Assembly: GCA_022820025.1 (NCBI GenBank)
Contig: JAJEGF010000083.1
Location: 62,001 to 126,000, forward strand
DNA from: Chloroflexota bacterium
GTDB lineage: Bacteria; Chloroflexota; UBA11872
Direction: 5' to 3'
Length of the DNA: 64,000 nt
In this document: positions 45,309 through 53,983 of the stretch, in pieces
Layout: every line of letters begins with the position of its first letter
How positions within the stretch are numbered: position 1 is the first letter of the stretch
The notes under the pieces: generated by a model
Database searches by the model: none
Seen by the model: the letters and a program-made list of their open reading frames with translations, nothing else
What the model was told of the DNA's origin: nothing
Program-made: the position numbers and the translations under genes

Positions 45309-47378
45309 CTAGACCAACTCGCCGTACAGCCGGTCGATCAACCGGCAGGCTTCGCCGCGACTGAGGGTTGCCTCTGGCTTCTGAGGTGTTGGCACCTCGG
45401 GCAATCCTCCCATTGACCGCCGCAGCGGCGACGGCTCGGCCATCCACGCCCGCAGGATGTCCGTAAAGACCGACCAGCTGCACGGCGACTGATCGTCGAA
45501 CAACCCTGAGTCCACCTCCACAGGCCGCCATGGATCCACCGCCCGCCGCGCCAGCCACGCCCACCGCTGAGCCTCGCCCCTGGTAAGCGCCTCGTCAGGC
45601 CGCGCCGCGTAGCGCGAGAAGAACCCTCGCGCGCCCCAAAACTGCGCCACCTCCGAAAGTCCGGCCGCGTGCTCGTCGTATCCCACAAACTCCGCCGGCG
45701 CAACGTCTTCGAGGTACGTGATCACCTGCCCGGCAGCTAACAACTCCCGCTGCAACGCCCCCCGCGGCACGTCTCGCACCCGCGCGCCCCGCGTCAGCGC
45801 CAGCGCCGCCGCGGTCCCCGCCGCTTCGCCCAGCGCCATCCACACCGGCTCCATCCGGATCGTCCCGTACCCCAGGTGGCTCGCCGATACCGCCACCGGA
45901 ACCAGCAGCCCGTCGATGCCCTCCGGCACCATCACCCGATAGGGAATCTGGTACGGCACCGTCTCCTCGTGCAGCCCGATGAATCCCTCCAACGCCACCT
46001 GCCGCCCATCCGGCACGTCTCCGTCTCCTGAGTTGCCAAGCCCCAGATCTTCCCGCTGCTGCGTCGCGTGTGAGTCAATCTGGTAACCGCCCGACGCCAC
46101 GCTGTCCCAGTGCACCGGCGAACGCCCGCCTGAGCTAGCCAGCAGCGCGTCGCCGGCGCTAAACAGGTAGCCGCCCAGGATGCGGCAGCCCTCGCGCACG
46201 TACATCTGCCGCGGGAACCCGCCGTTGTCCTGGAACTCATCCGCCGCCAGCCCCCACGCCCGCGCCGCCGCCCGGAAGTCCGCCGGCAGCTCCTCGTCGT
46301 TCTGGCAGAACCACACCAGCCCCTCCGTATACGCCCGGTGCGCCGCCGCGATCTCCAGGCGACGCTCCGGCCCGGCCTCCGGGTAGTCGAAGTTCGCCTC
46401 GGCCCAGTCGCTGGACGTGAAGCAGTAGTGGTGGTTGTTCGCGTCCGATTTCCGGTTCGGCATCGGCACAAAGTTCAGCACCGCCGTCCCGCCCCGCGGA
46501 CCCCAGAACCCCGGCATCCGCCCACTGCGCACGTCGTCCACCAGCGGCGCATACACGCCACGATCGTAATCCGCCGGCCGCTCCACCGCCCGCCGGTTCG
46601 CCGGATCGTCGGTCAGGCACAGCCGGTAGTTGTACGCCTGGATGCGCCGATCCGCTCTTCCGGTGGACCCCGGATACGTCATCCGGTCGTGAAAGTCCTG
46701 GTACACCACCCCGGCATGCGACTCGCCCAATTCCTCCCGTCCCTCGCGCCCGATCCGGTATGCAGCCCCGGCACCAAGCGCCAGGTCGCCCTCATACGTC
46801 GCGTCCACAAACACCCGCGCCTCGAGCCGCGTGTGCTCACCGGTGGCCTGCCCCTGCTCGTCCACTGCCGCCAGCGTCACCGCCGTGACCCGGCGCTCCG
46901 GCGTCTCGTCGATTCGCGTTACATTCGCGCCCGGTTCCGCATGCACCAGCCAGCGCCCGCCCTCCGGCATCGACGGCCCACCTTCCCAGGCCAGCCGCCA
47001 CCCGAGCCATACCTCCAGCTGCTCCTGTTCCCCAACCAGCTCGTCCAGCAACCGCTCCGCCACCGAAGGCTCGAACCGGTACCCGCCATTGCAGACCCGT
47101 ACCTGCTCGGAGTCCTCGCCGTACGTCGATGCGTAGTGCTCCCGCACCAACCCCACGAACCGCCGAAAGATCCCGCCCACCGACTCGTTTGGCCGGATAT
47201 CCGTCGCCCCCAGCCCGCTCGTCATCAGGCCGCCCAGGTGCCGCGACGGCTCCACCAGCACCACCTTCAGCCCCTCCCGCGACGCCGCAATCGCCGCCGC
47301 CACCCCCGCCGGCGTTCCCCCAATCACCGCCACGTCGGTCTGCTTGGTCGCCCCGGATTCACCGCGCATGGCTCGCAT
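45309..47378 (-). CDS. FAD-dependent oxidoreductase (FAD_oxidored family) with SLH-like C-terminus
   Basis: From ATG 47378 the protein has about 689 residues. The N-terminal FAD motif is DVAVIGGTPAGVAAAIAASREGLKVVLVEPSRHLGGLMTSG, the mark of the FAD_oxidored family. FVDATYEGDLALGAGA and QIPYRVMVPEGIDGLLVPVAVSASHLGYGTIRMEP follow, as usual in this family. The last 100 residues contain two SLH-like motifs (LTRGEAQRW near 596, LSRGEACRL near 671), although no signal peptide is seen. The substrate is unknown. AGGA lies 8 bases before the chosen start. Confidence 0.88.
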   Translation of the reverse strand: MRAMRGESGATKQTDVAVIGGTPAGVAAAIAASREGLKVVLVEPSRHLGGLMTSGLGATDIRPNESVGGIFRRFVGLVREHYASTYGEDSEQVRVCNGGYRFEPSVAERLLDELVGEQEQLEVWLGWRLAWEGGPSMPEGGRWLVHAEPGANVTRIDETPERRVTAVTLAAVDEQGQATGEHTRLEARVFVDATYEGDLALGAGAAYRIGREGREELGESHAGVVYQDFHDRMTYPGSTGRADRRIQAYNYRLCLTDDPANRRAVERPADYDRGVYAPLVDDVRSGRMPGFWGPRGGTAVLNFVPMPNRKSDANNHHYCFTSSDWAEANFDYPEAGPERRLEIAAAHRAYTEGLVWFCQNDEELPADFRAAARAWGLAADEFQDNGGFPRQMYVREGCRILGGYLFSAGDALLASSGGRSPVHWDSVASGGYQIDSHATQQREDLGLGNSGDGDVPDGRQVALEGFIGLHEETVPYQIPYRVMVPEGIDGLLVPVAVSASHLGYGTIRMEPVWMALGEAAGTAAALALTRGARVRDVPRGALQRELLAAGQVITYLEDVAPAEFVGYDEHAAGLSEVAQFWGARGFFSRYAARPDEALTRGEAQRWAWLARRAVDPWRPVEVDSGLFDDQSPCSWSVFTDILRAWMAEPSPLRRSMGGLPEVPTPQKPEATLSRGEACRLIDRLYGELV

Positions 47379-47458
47379 CCGCTCCGTCCTGCCGGTCCCC
47401 GCGCATCGTTTCACACGCGGACTTCAGGTCAAAGCCGGTGGAGACCTACCATGAACGC

Positions 47459-47698
47459 ATGGACGGCGGCTTCAACATCGGCGGCCTCGGCCGCCTGCTC
47501 ATCATCGCGGGCGGCCTGCTCCTCGCCGGCGGCGTCCTGCTCGTCCTGCTCGGTCAGATCCCCTTCTTCGGCCGCCTCCCCGGCGACATCGCCATCGAAC
47601 GCGAACGCTTCTCCGTCTTCTTCCCCCTCGCCTCCATGCTCATCCTCAGCCTCATCCTCACCGTCATCGTCAACATCATCCTCCGCTTCTTCCGCTAG
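47459..47698 (+). CDS. DUF2905 family small membrane protein
   Basis: The 79-residue product (MDGGFNIGGLGRLLIIAGG...) has two membrane helices flanking IPFFGRLPGDIAIERERFSVFFPLASML, which is the DUF2905 signature. The role of this family is unknown. A GTG at 47438 in the same frame, with AGGT eight bases upstream, is an alternative start. The gene is divergent from the FAD oxidoreductase. Confidence 0.82.
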   Translation: MDGGFNIGGLGRLLIIAGGLLLAGGVLLVLLGQIPFFGRLPGDIAIERERFSVFFPLASMLILSLILTVIVNIILRFFR

Positions 47699-47771
47699 CC
47701 AGAAACGGGATCAAGGCGCGACACTGAAGCCATGGGGCAGATTGGCGTCATCGGGGACAGGCTGCTGCACA

Positions 47772-48740
47772 GTGGCCCCAGCCGGCCGTAGCGTGCGCAA
47801 CCGGGTCGTGCAGGAACCAGCCAACCAGGGCACCCTCTTTCCGCCCGTCGCGCGCCCAAAGCCCGATGTAGCGTCGTGGCCGAGCTACCTTCGGGTCGAC
47901 GATCTGGACCGAGCCCCCTTCGAAGCCATCAGCCGACCCCTCTTGCTCTGCGGAGACGCCCGCGCAGCACTGGCGCTGCTACCCGATGAGTCGGTGCAGA
48001 CCGTCCTGACCTCGCCGCCCTACTGGTCGCTCAGGGACTACGAGGTAGAGGAGCAAATCGGTCGCGATGACAGCCTCGACGCATATCTGGACGCCATCGT
48101 GGCTGTCTTTGAGCAAATCCGGCGGGTTCTCCGCTCCGACGGCACGGTCTGGCTAAACGTCGGCGACTCATACACGTCCGGCAATCGCACGTATCGCGCC
48201 CCTGATCGCAAGAACAGCGCCCGCGCCATGAGCGTCCGTCCGCCAACGCCAGAGGGTCTGAAGCCAAAGGACCTGATAGGCGTCCCCTGGCGCCTGGCCT
48301 TCGCGCTCCAGGAAGCCGGCTGGTGGCTACGCAGCGAAGTGATCTGGCACAAGCCCAACGCCCACCCGGAATCGGTCGCTGATCGCCCGACTAAGGCCCA
48401 CGAAACGCTGTTTCTGCTGTCCAAACAGCAGGACTACTACTACGACCAGGAAGCCGTCAAAGGCCCGCGTGGCCGCCGCCTGCGAACCGTCTGGGACATC
48501 CCAACGGAACCGCTCCGGCGCACGAACGGCAACGCCGATGACCACCCGGCCATGATGCCCATATCCCTGGCGCGACGCTGTCTGTCGATCACCAGCAAGC
48601 GCAACAGTGTTGTACTGGATCCCTACGCCGGATCCGGCACCTCGCTCTTGGCAGCCCGCGAACTGGAATGTGATTGGGTAGGCGTTGAGATCAAGCCGGC
48701 ATTCGTAGATCTGATCGAACGCCGAATGGACGGTCGGTGA
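47772..48740 (+). CDS. Site-specific DNA methyltransferase, N4-cytosine type (orphan)
   Basis: The catalytic motif IV TSPPYWSLRDY lies near the N-terminus. Motif I (VVLDPYAGSGTSLLAARELECDWVGVEI) lies near the C-terminus, giving the beta-class order. SPPY is typical of N4-cytosine enzymes, although some N6-adenine ones share it. Between them is GVPWRLAFALQEAGWWLRSEVIWHKPNAHPESVADRPTKAHETLFLLSK. The start is uncertain: GTG 47772, 47793 and 47808 or TTG 47742 are all in frame and there is no ATG. No restriction endonuclease is adjacent; a 48-codon ORF overlaps the stop. Confidence 0.88.
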   Translation: MAPAGRSVRNRVVQEPANQGTLFPPVARPKPDVASWPSYLRVDDLDRAPFEAISRPLLLCGDARAALALLPDESVQTVLTSPPYWSLRDYEVEEQIGRDDSLDAYLDAIVAVFEQIRRVLRSDGTVWLNVGDSYTSGNRTYRAPDRKNSARAMSVRPPTPEGLKPKDLIGVPWRLAFALQEAGWWLRSEVIWHKPNAHPESVADRPTKAHETLFLLSKQQDYYYDQEAVKGPRGRRLRTVWDIPTEPLRRTNGNADDHPAMMPISLARRCLSITSKRNSVVLDPYAGSGTSLLAARELECDWVGVEIKPAFVDLIERRMDGR

Positions 48741-48883
48741 CGCTCGCAGAACTCAAGGCCAAACTCGACACGTTCTCGCCAGCCAAGATTGAGTTCGTCA
48801 TCGATAGGTCCGACGCAAAGATCACGGTGAGGAGAGTTCAACTCTCCGCCTGCACTGTTCACGCCGAGTGGAGTCGGACCTAG
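48737..48883 (+). CDS. Possible 48-aa protein coupled to the methyltransferase
   Basis: A GTG at 48737 overlaps the methyltransferase stop (GTGA). It opens a frame with an amphipathic start (TLAELKAKLDTFSPAKIEFVIDRS) and a short basic end. The overlap favours translation, but the product has no recognised family. It may be the start of a longer gene that has been lost. Weak call. Confidence 0.3.
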   Translation: MTLAELKAKLDTFSPAKIEFVIDRSDAKITVRRVQLSACTVHAEWSRT

Positions 48884-48926
48884 CCGGGAAACTCAGAGAC
48901 CTCCGACGTCCAACTCAGAATCTCCG

Positions 48927-50393
48927 CTACGCCGCTCCCCCATACACCCCCGCCGCATTCCCTTCCCTTGGCGTCCCCGGCACCATCGGCTCATGCGGCC
49001 GTCCCGCGATCAGCCGCGACCCGTCCGTAAACCCTTCCGGCCGGTCCCTGAGTCGCTCGATCAGCCGCTCGCGCCACGGCTCCAGATCCCCCGCCGCCGC
49101 CAGGTCCCGCGTCTCGTCCGGATCGTTCGCAATGTCGAATAGCTGCTCCCGCCCCGACTGGCTGTACCAGATGTACTTGGTCTGCCCGTCGGTAATGAAG
49201 TGCCAGGCCGTTTCCGGACGGTTCTTCCCGCCCGAATGCTCTCCGTGCAGCGTCTCCCGCCAACTCGGCGACTCCCCGCGCACAAACGGCATCAAACTGC
49301 GCCCCGTCACCGATTCCGGAATCTCCAGCCCCACGCCCTCCAGGATCGTCGGCATCACGTCCTGCAACCCCACCGGCTCGTCGCGCACTACGTGCGTCGG
49401 ATACCCCGCCGACGGCGGCCCCAGCACCAGCAGCGGCACCCGCGACGCCGCCTCGTACGGCCACGACTTATGGAACAACCGGTGGTCGCCCAGCATTTCG
49501 CCGTGGTCCGACACGAACACCACCAGCGTGTCGTCCAGCAGCTGCATGTCGTTCATGTACTGCAACAGGCGGCTGATCTGCATGTCCACGTGATTGATCA
49601 GCCCGTAGTACCCCGCCCGGCAGGCGTGCATCACCCGTGCGTCCAGCTCCAGCCCCTGCGAACGAGCCTCCTGCATCTCGATGTCGATCCCCCGCGTCGG
49701 CGCCTCCACCGGGCCCGCCCAATCCCCGATCACCGGATTCGGCAGGTCTTGCCAGTGATACCGGTCGTAGTAGAACTGCGGCGGCGTAAACGGCGGATGC
49801 GGATCGATAAACGACACCTTCAGGAAAAACGGCGCGCTCGGGTCCCGCCGCTGCAGGAAGTTGATGGCTTCCGAGACGCACCAGAACGCGTGCGTCCGCT
49901 CCTCCGGCAGGTGACTCGGGCGCCCGATCCACCCGTTCGGCGTCGCCCCGTGCGCCATGGCCCAGCGGTTCAGCGGGATCTCTCCGTGCAGCCAGTCCAG
50001 GTAATCGTTCGTGGCGCCCCGCGTGCTGTCCGCCAGCACCATCCGGTCGAACCCGTACCGCTTCCGCTTCGGCGCCAGGTGCAGCTTGCCGCTCAGCCAG
50101 GTCTCGTAGCCCGCGTCTCGCAGCTCGCCCGCCAGCGTCGCCGGCGGGTCCCATTCCGTGTCTGGATGGTTCTGCAGCATCCCGTGCGTCGCCGGGTCCT
50201 GGCCCGACATCAGCGTGCGCCGCGCCGGGATGCACTGCGGACACTCCGCGTAGGCGCGGCGAAACCGCGCACCCGTCGCCCCGATCTCGTCCATCGCCGG
50301 CGTTTGCAGCACCGGGTGGTCCTCGATCCCAAGGCAGTCGCCCCGCTGCTGGTCCGTCACCAGCAGCAGCACGTGCGGACGCGCGGCGCTCAT
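48927..50393 (-). CDS. Type I sulfatase
   Basis: A 488-residue alkaline-phosphatase-superfamily sulfatase. The N-terminal metal site is LLVTDQQRGD. The formylglycine signature is CIPARRTLMSG with Cys54, which must be converted to formylglycine by an FGE or anaerobic enzyme encoded elsewhere. Later metal ligands lie in VVFVSDHGEMLGDH and FHKSWPYEAASRVPLLV. No signal peptide, so it is probably cytoplasmic. The alcohol dehydrogenase gene ends 7 bases upstream of its start, which suggests one operon for a sulfated sugar or polyol. Confidence 0.92.
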   Translation of the reverse strand: MSAARPHVLLLVTDQQRGDCLGIEDHPVLQTPAMDEIGATGARFRRAYAECPQCIPARRTLMSGQDPATHGMLQNHPDTEWDPPATLAGELRDAGYETWLSGKLHLAPKRKRYGFDRMVLADSTRGATNDYLDWLHGEIPLNRWAMAHGATPNGWIGRPSHLPEERTHAFWCVSEAINFLQRRDPSAPFFLKVSFIDPHPPFTPPQFYYDRYHWQDLPNPVIGDWAGPVEAPTRGIDIEMQEARSQGLELDARVMHACRAGYYGLINHVDMQISRLLQYMNDMQLLDDTLVVFVSDHGEMLGDHRLFHKSWPYEAASRVPLLVLGPPSAGYPTHVVRDEPVGLQDVMPTILEGVGLEIPESVTGRSLMPFVRGESPSWRETLHGEHSGGKNRPETAWHFITDGQTKYIWYSQSGREQLFDIANDPDETRDLAAAGDLEPWRERLIERLRDRPEGFTDGSRLIAGRPHEPMVPGTPREGNAAGVYGGAA

Positions 50394-50400
50394 GCCGACC

Positions 50401-51444
50401 TCAGGTCCAATCGATCATGATCTTGCCGGTCGTCGCCGAGTCCGCCAGCTTGAACGCCGCCACCGCCTCGTCAATCCGGATGCGCTTCGCGATCACGTCC
50501 TTCACCGGCAGTTTGTGACGCCGCAGGAAGTCCAGCAGGTCTTCCCACTCATACAGCTTGAAGATCCACGACCCAGTCAGCGTAATCTCCCGCGCATTCA
50601 GCGGGGCGCTCAGCTTGTACACCGTCTCCTCGCCAATACCGACCTCCACGAAGATCCCATGCGGCCGCAACCCTTCCAGCGCTGCCGTTCGCGCCGGCGT
50701 GAAGCCCGAAGTGTCGATCGCCGCATGAACGCCATCGCCTCCGCCGAACTCGCGCATGGCCTCCACCGGGTCGGTCTCCGCCGCATTGCACGTCGCGTCG
50801 ATCCCCAGCTCTTCCGCCATCTCGATCCGGCTCGGCTGCACGTCAATCCCCAGCACCGAGGCCCCCATCGCCCGCGCAAACATCACGGTATAGAGCCCCA
50901 CCGGACCCAGCCCGCTCACCGCCAGCGTCATGTCGCCCGAGGCCTTCGCCTTGCGCACCGCCCCGAAGGCAGTTCCCAGGTTGCACGCCAGCAACGCCCC
51001 GTCTTCGAAGTCGAAATCGTCCGGCAGCGGCAGCGTGCTCCGCGCCGGCACCACCACGTAATCGGCGTTCACCCCGTCGCGCACCCAGTTGAACCCCTGC
51101 ATGTCGCGACAGAATCCAGGCTCCCCGTGCCGGCAGTGCTCGCAGTGGCCGCAGCCGATCAGGTGATAAATCACCACCCGGTCGCCCACCGCCGGATGGG
51201 TCACGCCCGGACCCACCGCGTCCACCACGCCGGCCCCTTCGTGCCCCAGCGTCAGTTTGCTGTAGCCGTGCTCGTCCCGTTCGGCCTGCGGCTGCCGGTA
51301 CTTATGCAGGTCGCTCCCGCAAATCGCCGATCCCATGATCCGAATCCGCACGTCATCCGGCCCAGGCTCCGGAATCGGCTTCGTCGTCAGCTCCACCGTC
51401 CGATCGCCTGGACAGATAAGGCACTGCATCGTGTCTGAAGTCAT
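50401..51444 (-). CDS. Zinc-dependent alcohol/polyol dehydrogenase (MDR family)
   Basis: I start at ATG 51444 (MTSDTMQCLICPG), which removes an upstream frame without homology. The 347-residue protein has the catalytic zinc ligands Cys42 (ICGSD), His68-Glu69 (LGHEGAG) and the structural zinc set Cys98, Cys101, Cys104, Cys112 (GCGHCEHCRHGEPGFC). The NAD site is LAVSGLGPVGLYTVMFARAMGASVLGIDV. It resembles sorbitol/threonine dehydrogenases. The 7-base gap to the sulfatase suggests that the two act in one catabolic path. Confidence 0.92.
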   Translation of the reverse strand: MTSDTMQCLICPGDRTVELTTKPIPEPGPDDVRIRIMGSAICGSDLHKYRQPQAERDEHGYSKLTLGHEGAGVVDAVGPGVTHPAVGDRVVIYHLIGCGHCEHCRHGEPGFCRDMQGFNWVRDGVNADYVVVPARSTLPLPDDFDFEDGALLACNLGTAFGAVRKAKASGDMTLAVSGLGPVGLYTVMFARAMGASVLGIDVQPSRIEMAEELGIDATCNAAETDPVEAMREFGGGDGVHAAIDTSGFTPARTAALEGLRPHGIFVEVGIGEETVYKLSAPLNAREITLTGSWIFKLYEWEDLLDFLRRHKLPVKDVIAKRIRIDEAVAAFKLADSATTGKIMIDWT

Positions 51445-51534
51445 CGGGGCGTCGTTCCTGCTCGCTCGCACCGCTGAACCTAACGCCCCCGCTCCCACTC
51501 GTAAACTATCCACCTACGCTGGTCGGGCCCCACC

Positions 51535-51584
51535 CCGTTCATGCTGAGCCGGCCCAGCGTCCTCGGCGGGCCGTGTGAAGCCAC
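51535..51584. repeat. REP-like imperfect palindrome, copy A
   Basis: Begins CCGTTCATGCTGAGCCGGCC and ends GGGCCGTGTGAAGCCAC. The outer arms are degenerate and the inner GGCCC/GGGCC arms match copy B at 59393. The form resembles the widespread GTTCGTGNTGAGC...TCGAACCAC interspersed repeats. It lies between the alcohol dehydrogenase start and vapB. Confidence 0.6.
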
Positions 51585-51671
51585 CCCCTCGCCAACCCAC
51601 CCACCCGGCAGACCCCTTCGTTCCCCTCTTCTCTCACCTCTCACTCCTTCTTCCAGGTGTATCTTTGGTGT

Positions 51672-51881
51672 ATGTCACGCACCAATATCGACATCGACGA
51701 TCAGGCCTGCGCCGAAGTCATGCGGCGCTATCGACTCCCCACCAAGCGTGCCGCCGTCAACTTCGCCCTGCGGTCCCTGGCGGCCGAGCCCTTGTCGGTT
51801 GACGAGGCTCGCGCCCTCCGCGGCACCGGCTGGGAAGGCGATCTTGAGACCATGCGGTCCGCCGGCCCGCCGTGGTCCTGA
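51672..51881 (+). CDS. vapB: VapB-type antitoxin
   Basis: The 69-residue product starts at ATG 51672 with a ribbon segment [37 protein letters not shown], which resembles the DUF2191/VapB family of DNA-binding antitoxins. The C-terminal part ([19 protein letters not shown]) matches the usual toxin-wrapping tail. Its stop overlaps the toxin start, as expected of a co-translated module. The product should repress its own promoter and neutralise the PIN toxin. Confidence 0.86.
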   Translation: MSRTNIDIDDQACAEVMRRYRLPTKRAAVNFALRSLAAEPLSVDEARALRGTGWEGDLETMRSAGPPWS

Positions 51882-52270
51882 TCGACACCTCCGCCTGGAT
51901 CGAGTTCCTGCGCGACACCGGGTCTCCCGCCTGCCGACACGTCGACGACCTGCTGGACGGCGACATCGCCATCTGCGATCCCATTCGCATGGAAGTGCTG
52001 GCCGGCGCGCGGGACGAGTCCCATCTGCTGAACCTCCGCCGCCTGCTCGCTCGCGCCGTGGTCATTCCCATGCGCCCCACCGACTACGAGGATGCCGCTG
52101 CCCTCTATCGCCGCTGCCGCCGCCAGGGCGCCACCGTCCGCAAGCTGATCTACTGCCTCATCGCCGCCGTCGCCATCCGCGCTGGCGCCCCAATCCTTCA
52201 TCACGACGCCGACTTCCACACCCTCGCCCGCCACACCAACCTCCAAACCCACCCACTCGACCCCACCTAA
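51872..52270 (+). CDS. vapC: VapC PIN-domain toxin with a substituted acidic residue
   Basis: A 132-residue PIN protein starting with GTG 51872, overlapping vapB by 10 bases. Active-site residues seen are Asp5 ([11 protein letters not shown]), Glu41 (RMEVLAG) and Asp112/Asp114 (HHDADF). The segment that normally reads D-x-L-I-A-A here reads IYCLIAAVA, with Tyr94 at the usual Asp. PIN RNases need three or four acids for Mg2+, so activity could be reduced. The family cleaves specific tRNA or rRNA loops. Confidence 0.85.
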   Translation: MVLIDTSAWIEFLRDTGSPACRHVDDLLDGDIAICDPIRMEVLAGARDESHLLNLRRLLARAVVIPMRPTDYEDAAALYRRCRRQGATVRKLIYCLIAAVAIRAGAPILHHDADFHTLARHTNLQTHPLDPT

Positions 52271-52329
52271 CCGGAATCGCACCCCTCGCTTCCCATACCG
52301 AAGCCACACCCTCGTACATGCGGAGGCAG

Positions 52330-52370
52330 CCCTGAGCTTGCCGAAAGAAGGAACTGACTCGAACCACTCC
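52330..52370. repeat. Degenerate interspersed repeat, copy D
   Basis: Contains CCCTGAGCTTGCCGAAAG and TCGAACCACTCC 12 bases apart. Both are familiar halves of the GAGC-TTGTCGAA / TCGAACCAC repeat family seen in many high-GC genomes. The centre is decayed. It lies 60 bases after vapC. Similarity to copies A and B is partial. Confidence 0.4.
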
Positions 52371-52507
52371 TCCTGCACCTAAGCCAACCAAGCTGTCCCT
52401 TCTCCCTCCTCAACTCTCTTTCGCACTACTCTTCGCTCACTTCTTCTGCCACCCCTCATCCCGCCGTCCCCGGCCCGGACCCAGAACCCATCGTCCAAGT
52501 CACACCG

Positions 52508-52912
52508 TCAGAACCGCGACACATCAAGCGGCGGAGTACCAATCAGCCACAGGACGATCAATAGAATCAGCAGAATTGCGACCAGGACTCGGGGAATCGT
52601 CATCCGCCTGTCTTGCCGACGTCGACGCGCAACGGCGCGTTGCGCCTCCGCCTTAACTGCCGGATCCCTCCGCACGCGTGGCGCGCGGCTCACGAAGGTG
52701 TTCGATATAGATCCCCTGGCATCCGGTAGTTCTGGAGTGCGACGATCAAACAAATATGTAACTGACTGAACGATATACCTCAACAAGTATACTACCGCCC
52801 TAAAGGCAAACACATAGGCTCCTGCCCAAACAACGAATCCAAGTACAATCGCGAGAAATAAAGCAAGTCCAAGTGTCAGCACAATTGCTAGCGACCCACC
52901 TGAGAGTTCCAC
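52508..52912 (-). CDS. DPAV-motif small membrane protein, paralogue 1 (134 aa)
   Basis: The GTG at 52912 follows GGAGGA by 8 bases. The product has an N-terminal hydrophobic region (LAIVLTLGLALFLAIVLGFVVWAGAYVFAF), a cytoplasmic stretch with DPAVKAEAQRAVARRRRQDRR and a C-terminal helix (VLVAILLILLIVLWLIG). The motif DPAV-K/R-x-E-x3-RAVA-x-RR is shared with the next gene upstream (53106-53516), so the two are paralogues. No family is recognised. The stretch is more AT-rich than its surroundings, which suggests acquisition. Confidence 0.65.
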   Translation of the reverse strand: MELSGGSLAIVLTLGLALFLAIVLGFVVWAGAYVFAFRAVVYLLRYIVQSVTYLFDRRTPELPDARGSISNTFVSRAPRVRRDPAVKAEAQRAVARRRRQDRRMTIPRVLVAILLILLIVLWLIGTPPLDVSRF

Positions 52913-53105
52913 GCAAATTCCTCCACTCGATTTTCACGCGGGTCGGCGCATTTGCTATACCATCAACGCCGTCAGTCTATCGCAGATCCTCGGGTTCACA
53001 GGGTCCAATCAGTCTTCCGTCCTGAAGCGCACTCCCCAGCTAACCTCGCATTCCCAGGAATCCCACTGGGAGAAAAACACTAGGTTTTCGTCTCCTGCCG
53101 CTAGT

Positions 53106-53516
53106 TCAAGGCGCTGCGGGAGAGGTGTGCATGGCGACAACTCCAAGGAATATAAACCCTGCGATCGTGATCACGAATACGGCGGCAATTGCTCCGAAGA
53201 TTCTCAGGTTCCTCTCGCGATCACGTCGGTCCGCAACAGCCCGCGCGTATCGCTCACGAACCGCGGGATCAGTATCCTTGGTTAGCGTGCGACTCGTGGT
53301 TGCCACTGGCGAACGTCCGGCCGCCTTCTGCGCCCTTTCGCCTGACTCGTCCCGCAAATGCTGAACCGCATCGCCAGTCGACACTGAGATATAAGACAGC
53401 GCCTTCAATACTGTGATAACCACATATGCCAGGAGACCCTTGATAGCCAACACAATAAGCGCCGCAAACAGCAGCGCCAAAATAGCGCCTATATCATTAG
53501 GAAAGTGCAGATCCAA
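53106..53516 (-). CDS. DPAV-motif small membrane protein, paralogue 2 (136 aa)
   Basis: The TTG at 53516 follows GAGGAG by 7 bases. The layout is as in the neighbouring paralogue: hydrophobic N-terminus (IGAILALLFAALIVLAIKGLLAYVVITVL), cytoplasmic segment with DPAVRERYARAVADRRDRERN, and a C-terminal helix (IFGAIAAVFVITIAGFIFLGVVAM). The two genes lie in the same orientation with 193 bases between them and both use non-ATG starts. Function unknown. Confidence 0.65.
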   Translation of the reverse strand: MDLHFPNDIGAILALLFAALIVLAIKGLLAYVVITVLKALSYISVSTGDAVQHLRDESGERAQKAAGRSPVATTSRTLTKDTDPAVRERYARAVADRRDRERNLRIFGAIAAVFVITIAGFIFLGVVAMHTSPAAP

Positions 53517-53983
53517 CCAACCACTCCTCGCCCGCCCGGAGACTCAATGCTCCATGTGAAATCACGTACACCATCGGTCGAGTCAAGCCACACCGCCACG
53601 CACCGCGGAGGAATACGGCGCAACTCCGGTACCGAGCTGAGTCATGGTAAGTCCTCTGACTGTCTGTCGATCCGTTCGTGGTGAGACGGTGTGCAGGCCG
53701 GGGAGCGCCGTGGCGATCCACATTCCGGCGTCCTCGCCATAACCGCTCGCCTCGTGGGAGATGATCGGCGAGAGGGATCTTCTCCCCTCTGGCTCACCGC
53801 TCGTACGCCTCGCTTGGGCCAGAGGCAGAACTTCCCCGTAGTCAATCCGGAGTTCCAACGTCTTCGGCCGAATTCGGTGTAGGCTCTTCTGGTCAAAACC
53901 ACATGGGTCAGCACTACCGGCAAAAGACGTATAGAGTGAAGAGCATCCACGCCCGAAAGTCCTGACGACTAACGAACTCCGAC
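53517..53983. other. Intergenic region with repeat debris
   Basis: This 467-base stretch has open frames on the minus strand, but their translations are of interspersed-repeat type. At 53670-53685 sixteen bases (ATCCGTTCGTGGTGAG) are identical to the start of the palindromic repeat at 59393, and the partner arm is lost (copy C). Other parts near 53755-53830 are weakly palindromic. I see no gene and no clear promoter for the SDR at 53984. Confidence 0.45.

Noticed and set aside
49200-50420. 406-codon plus-strand ORF
   Set aside because: It is antisense to the sulfatase, with Arg/His-rich shadow composition.
53583-53858. Minus-strand ORFs in the gap before the SDR
   Set aside because: The translations are of interspersed-repeat type and overlap the repeat core at 53670; no ribosome site or domain.
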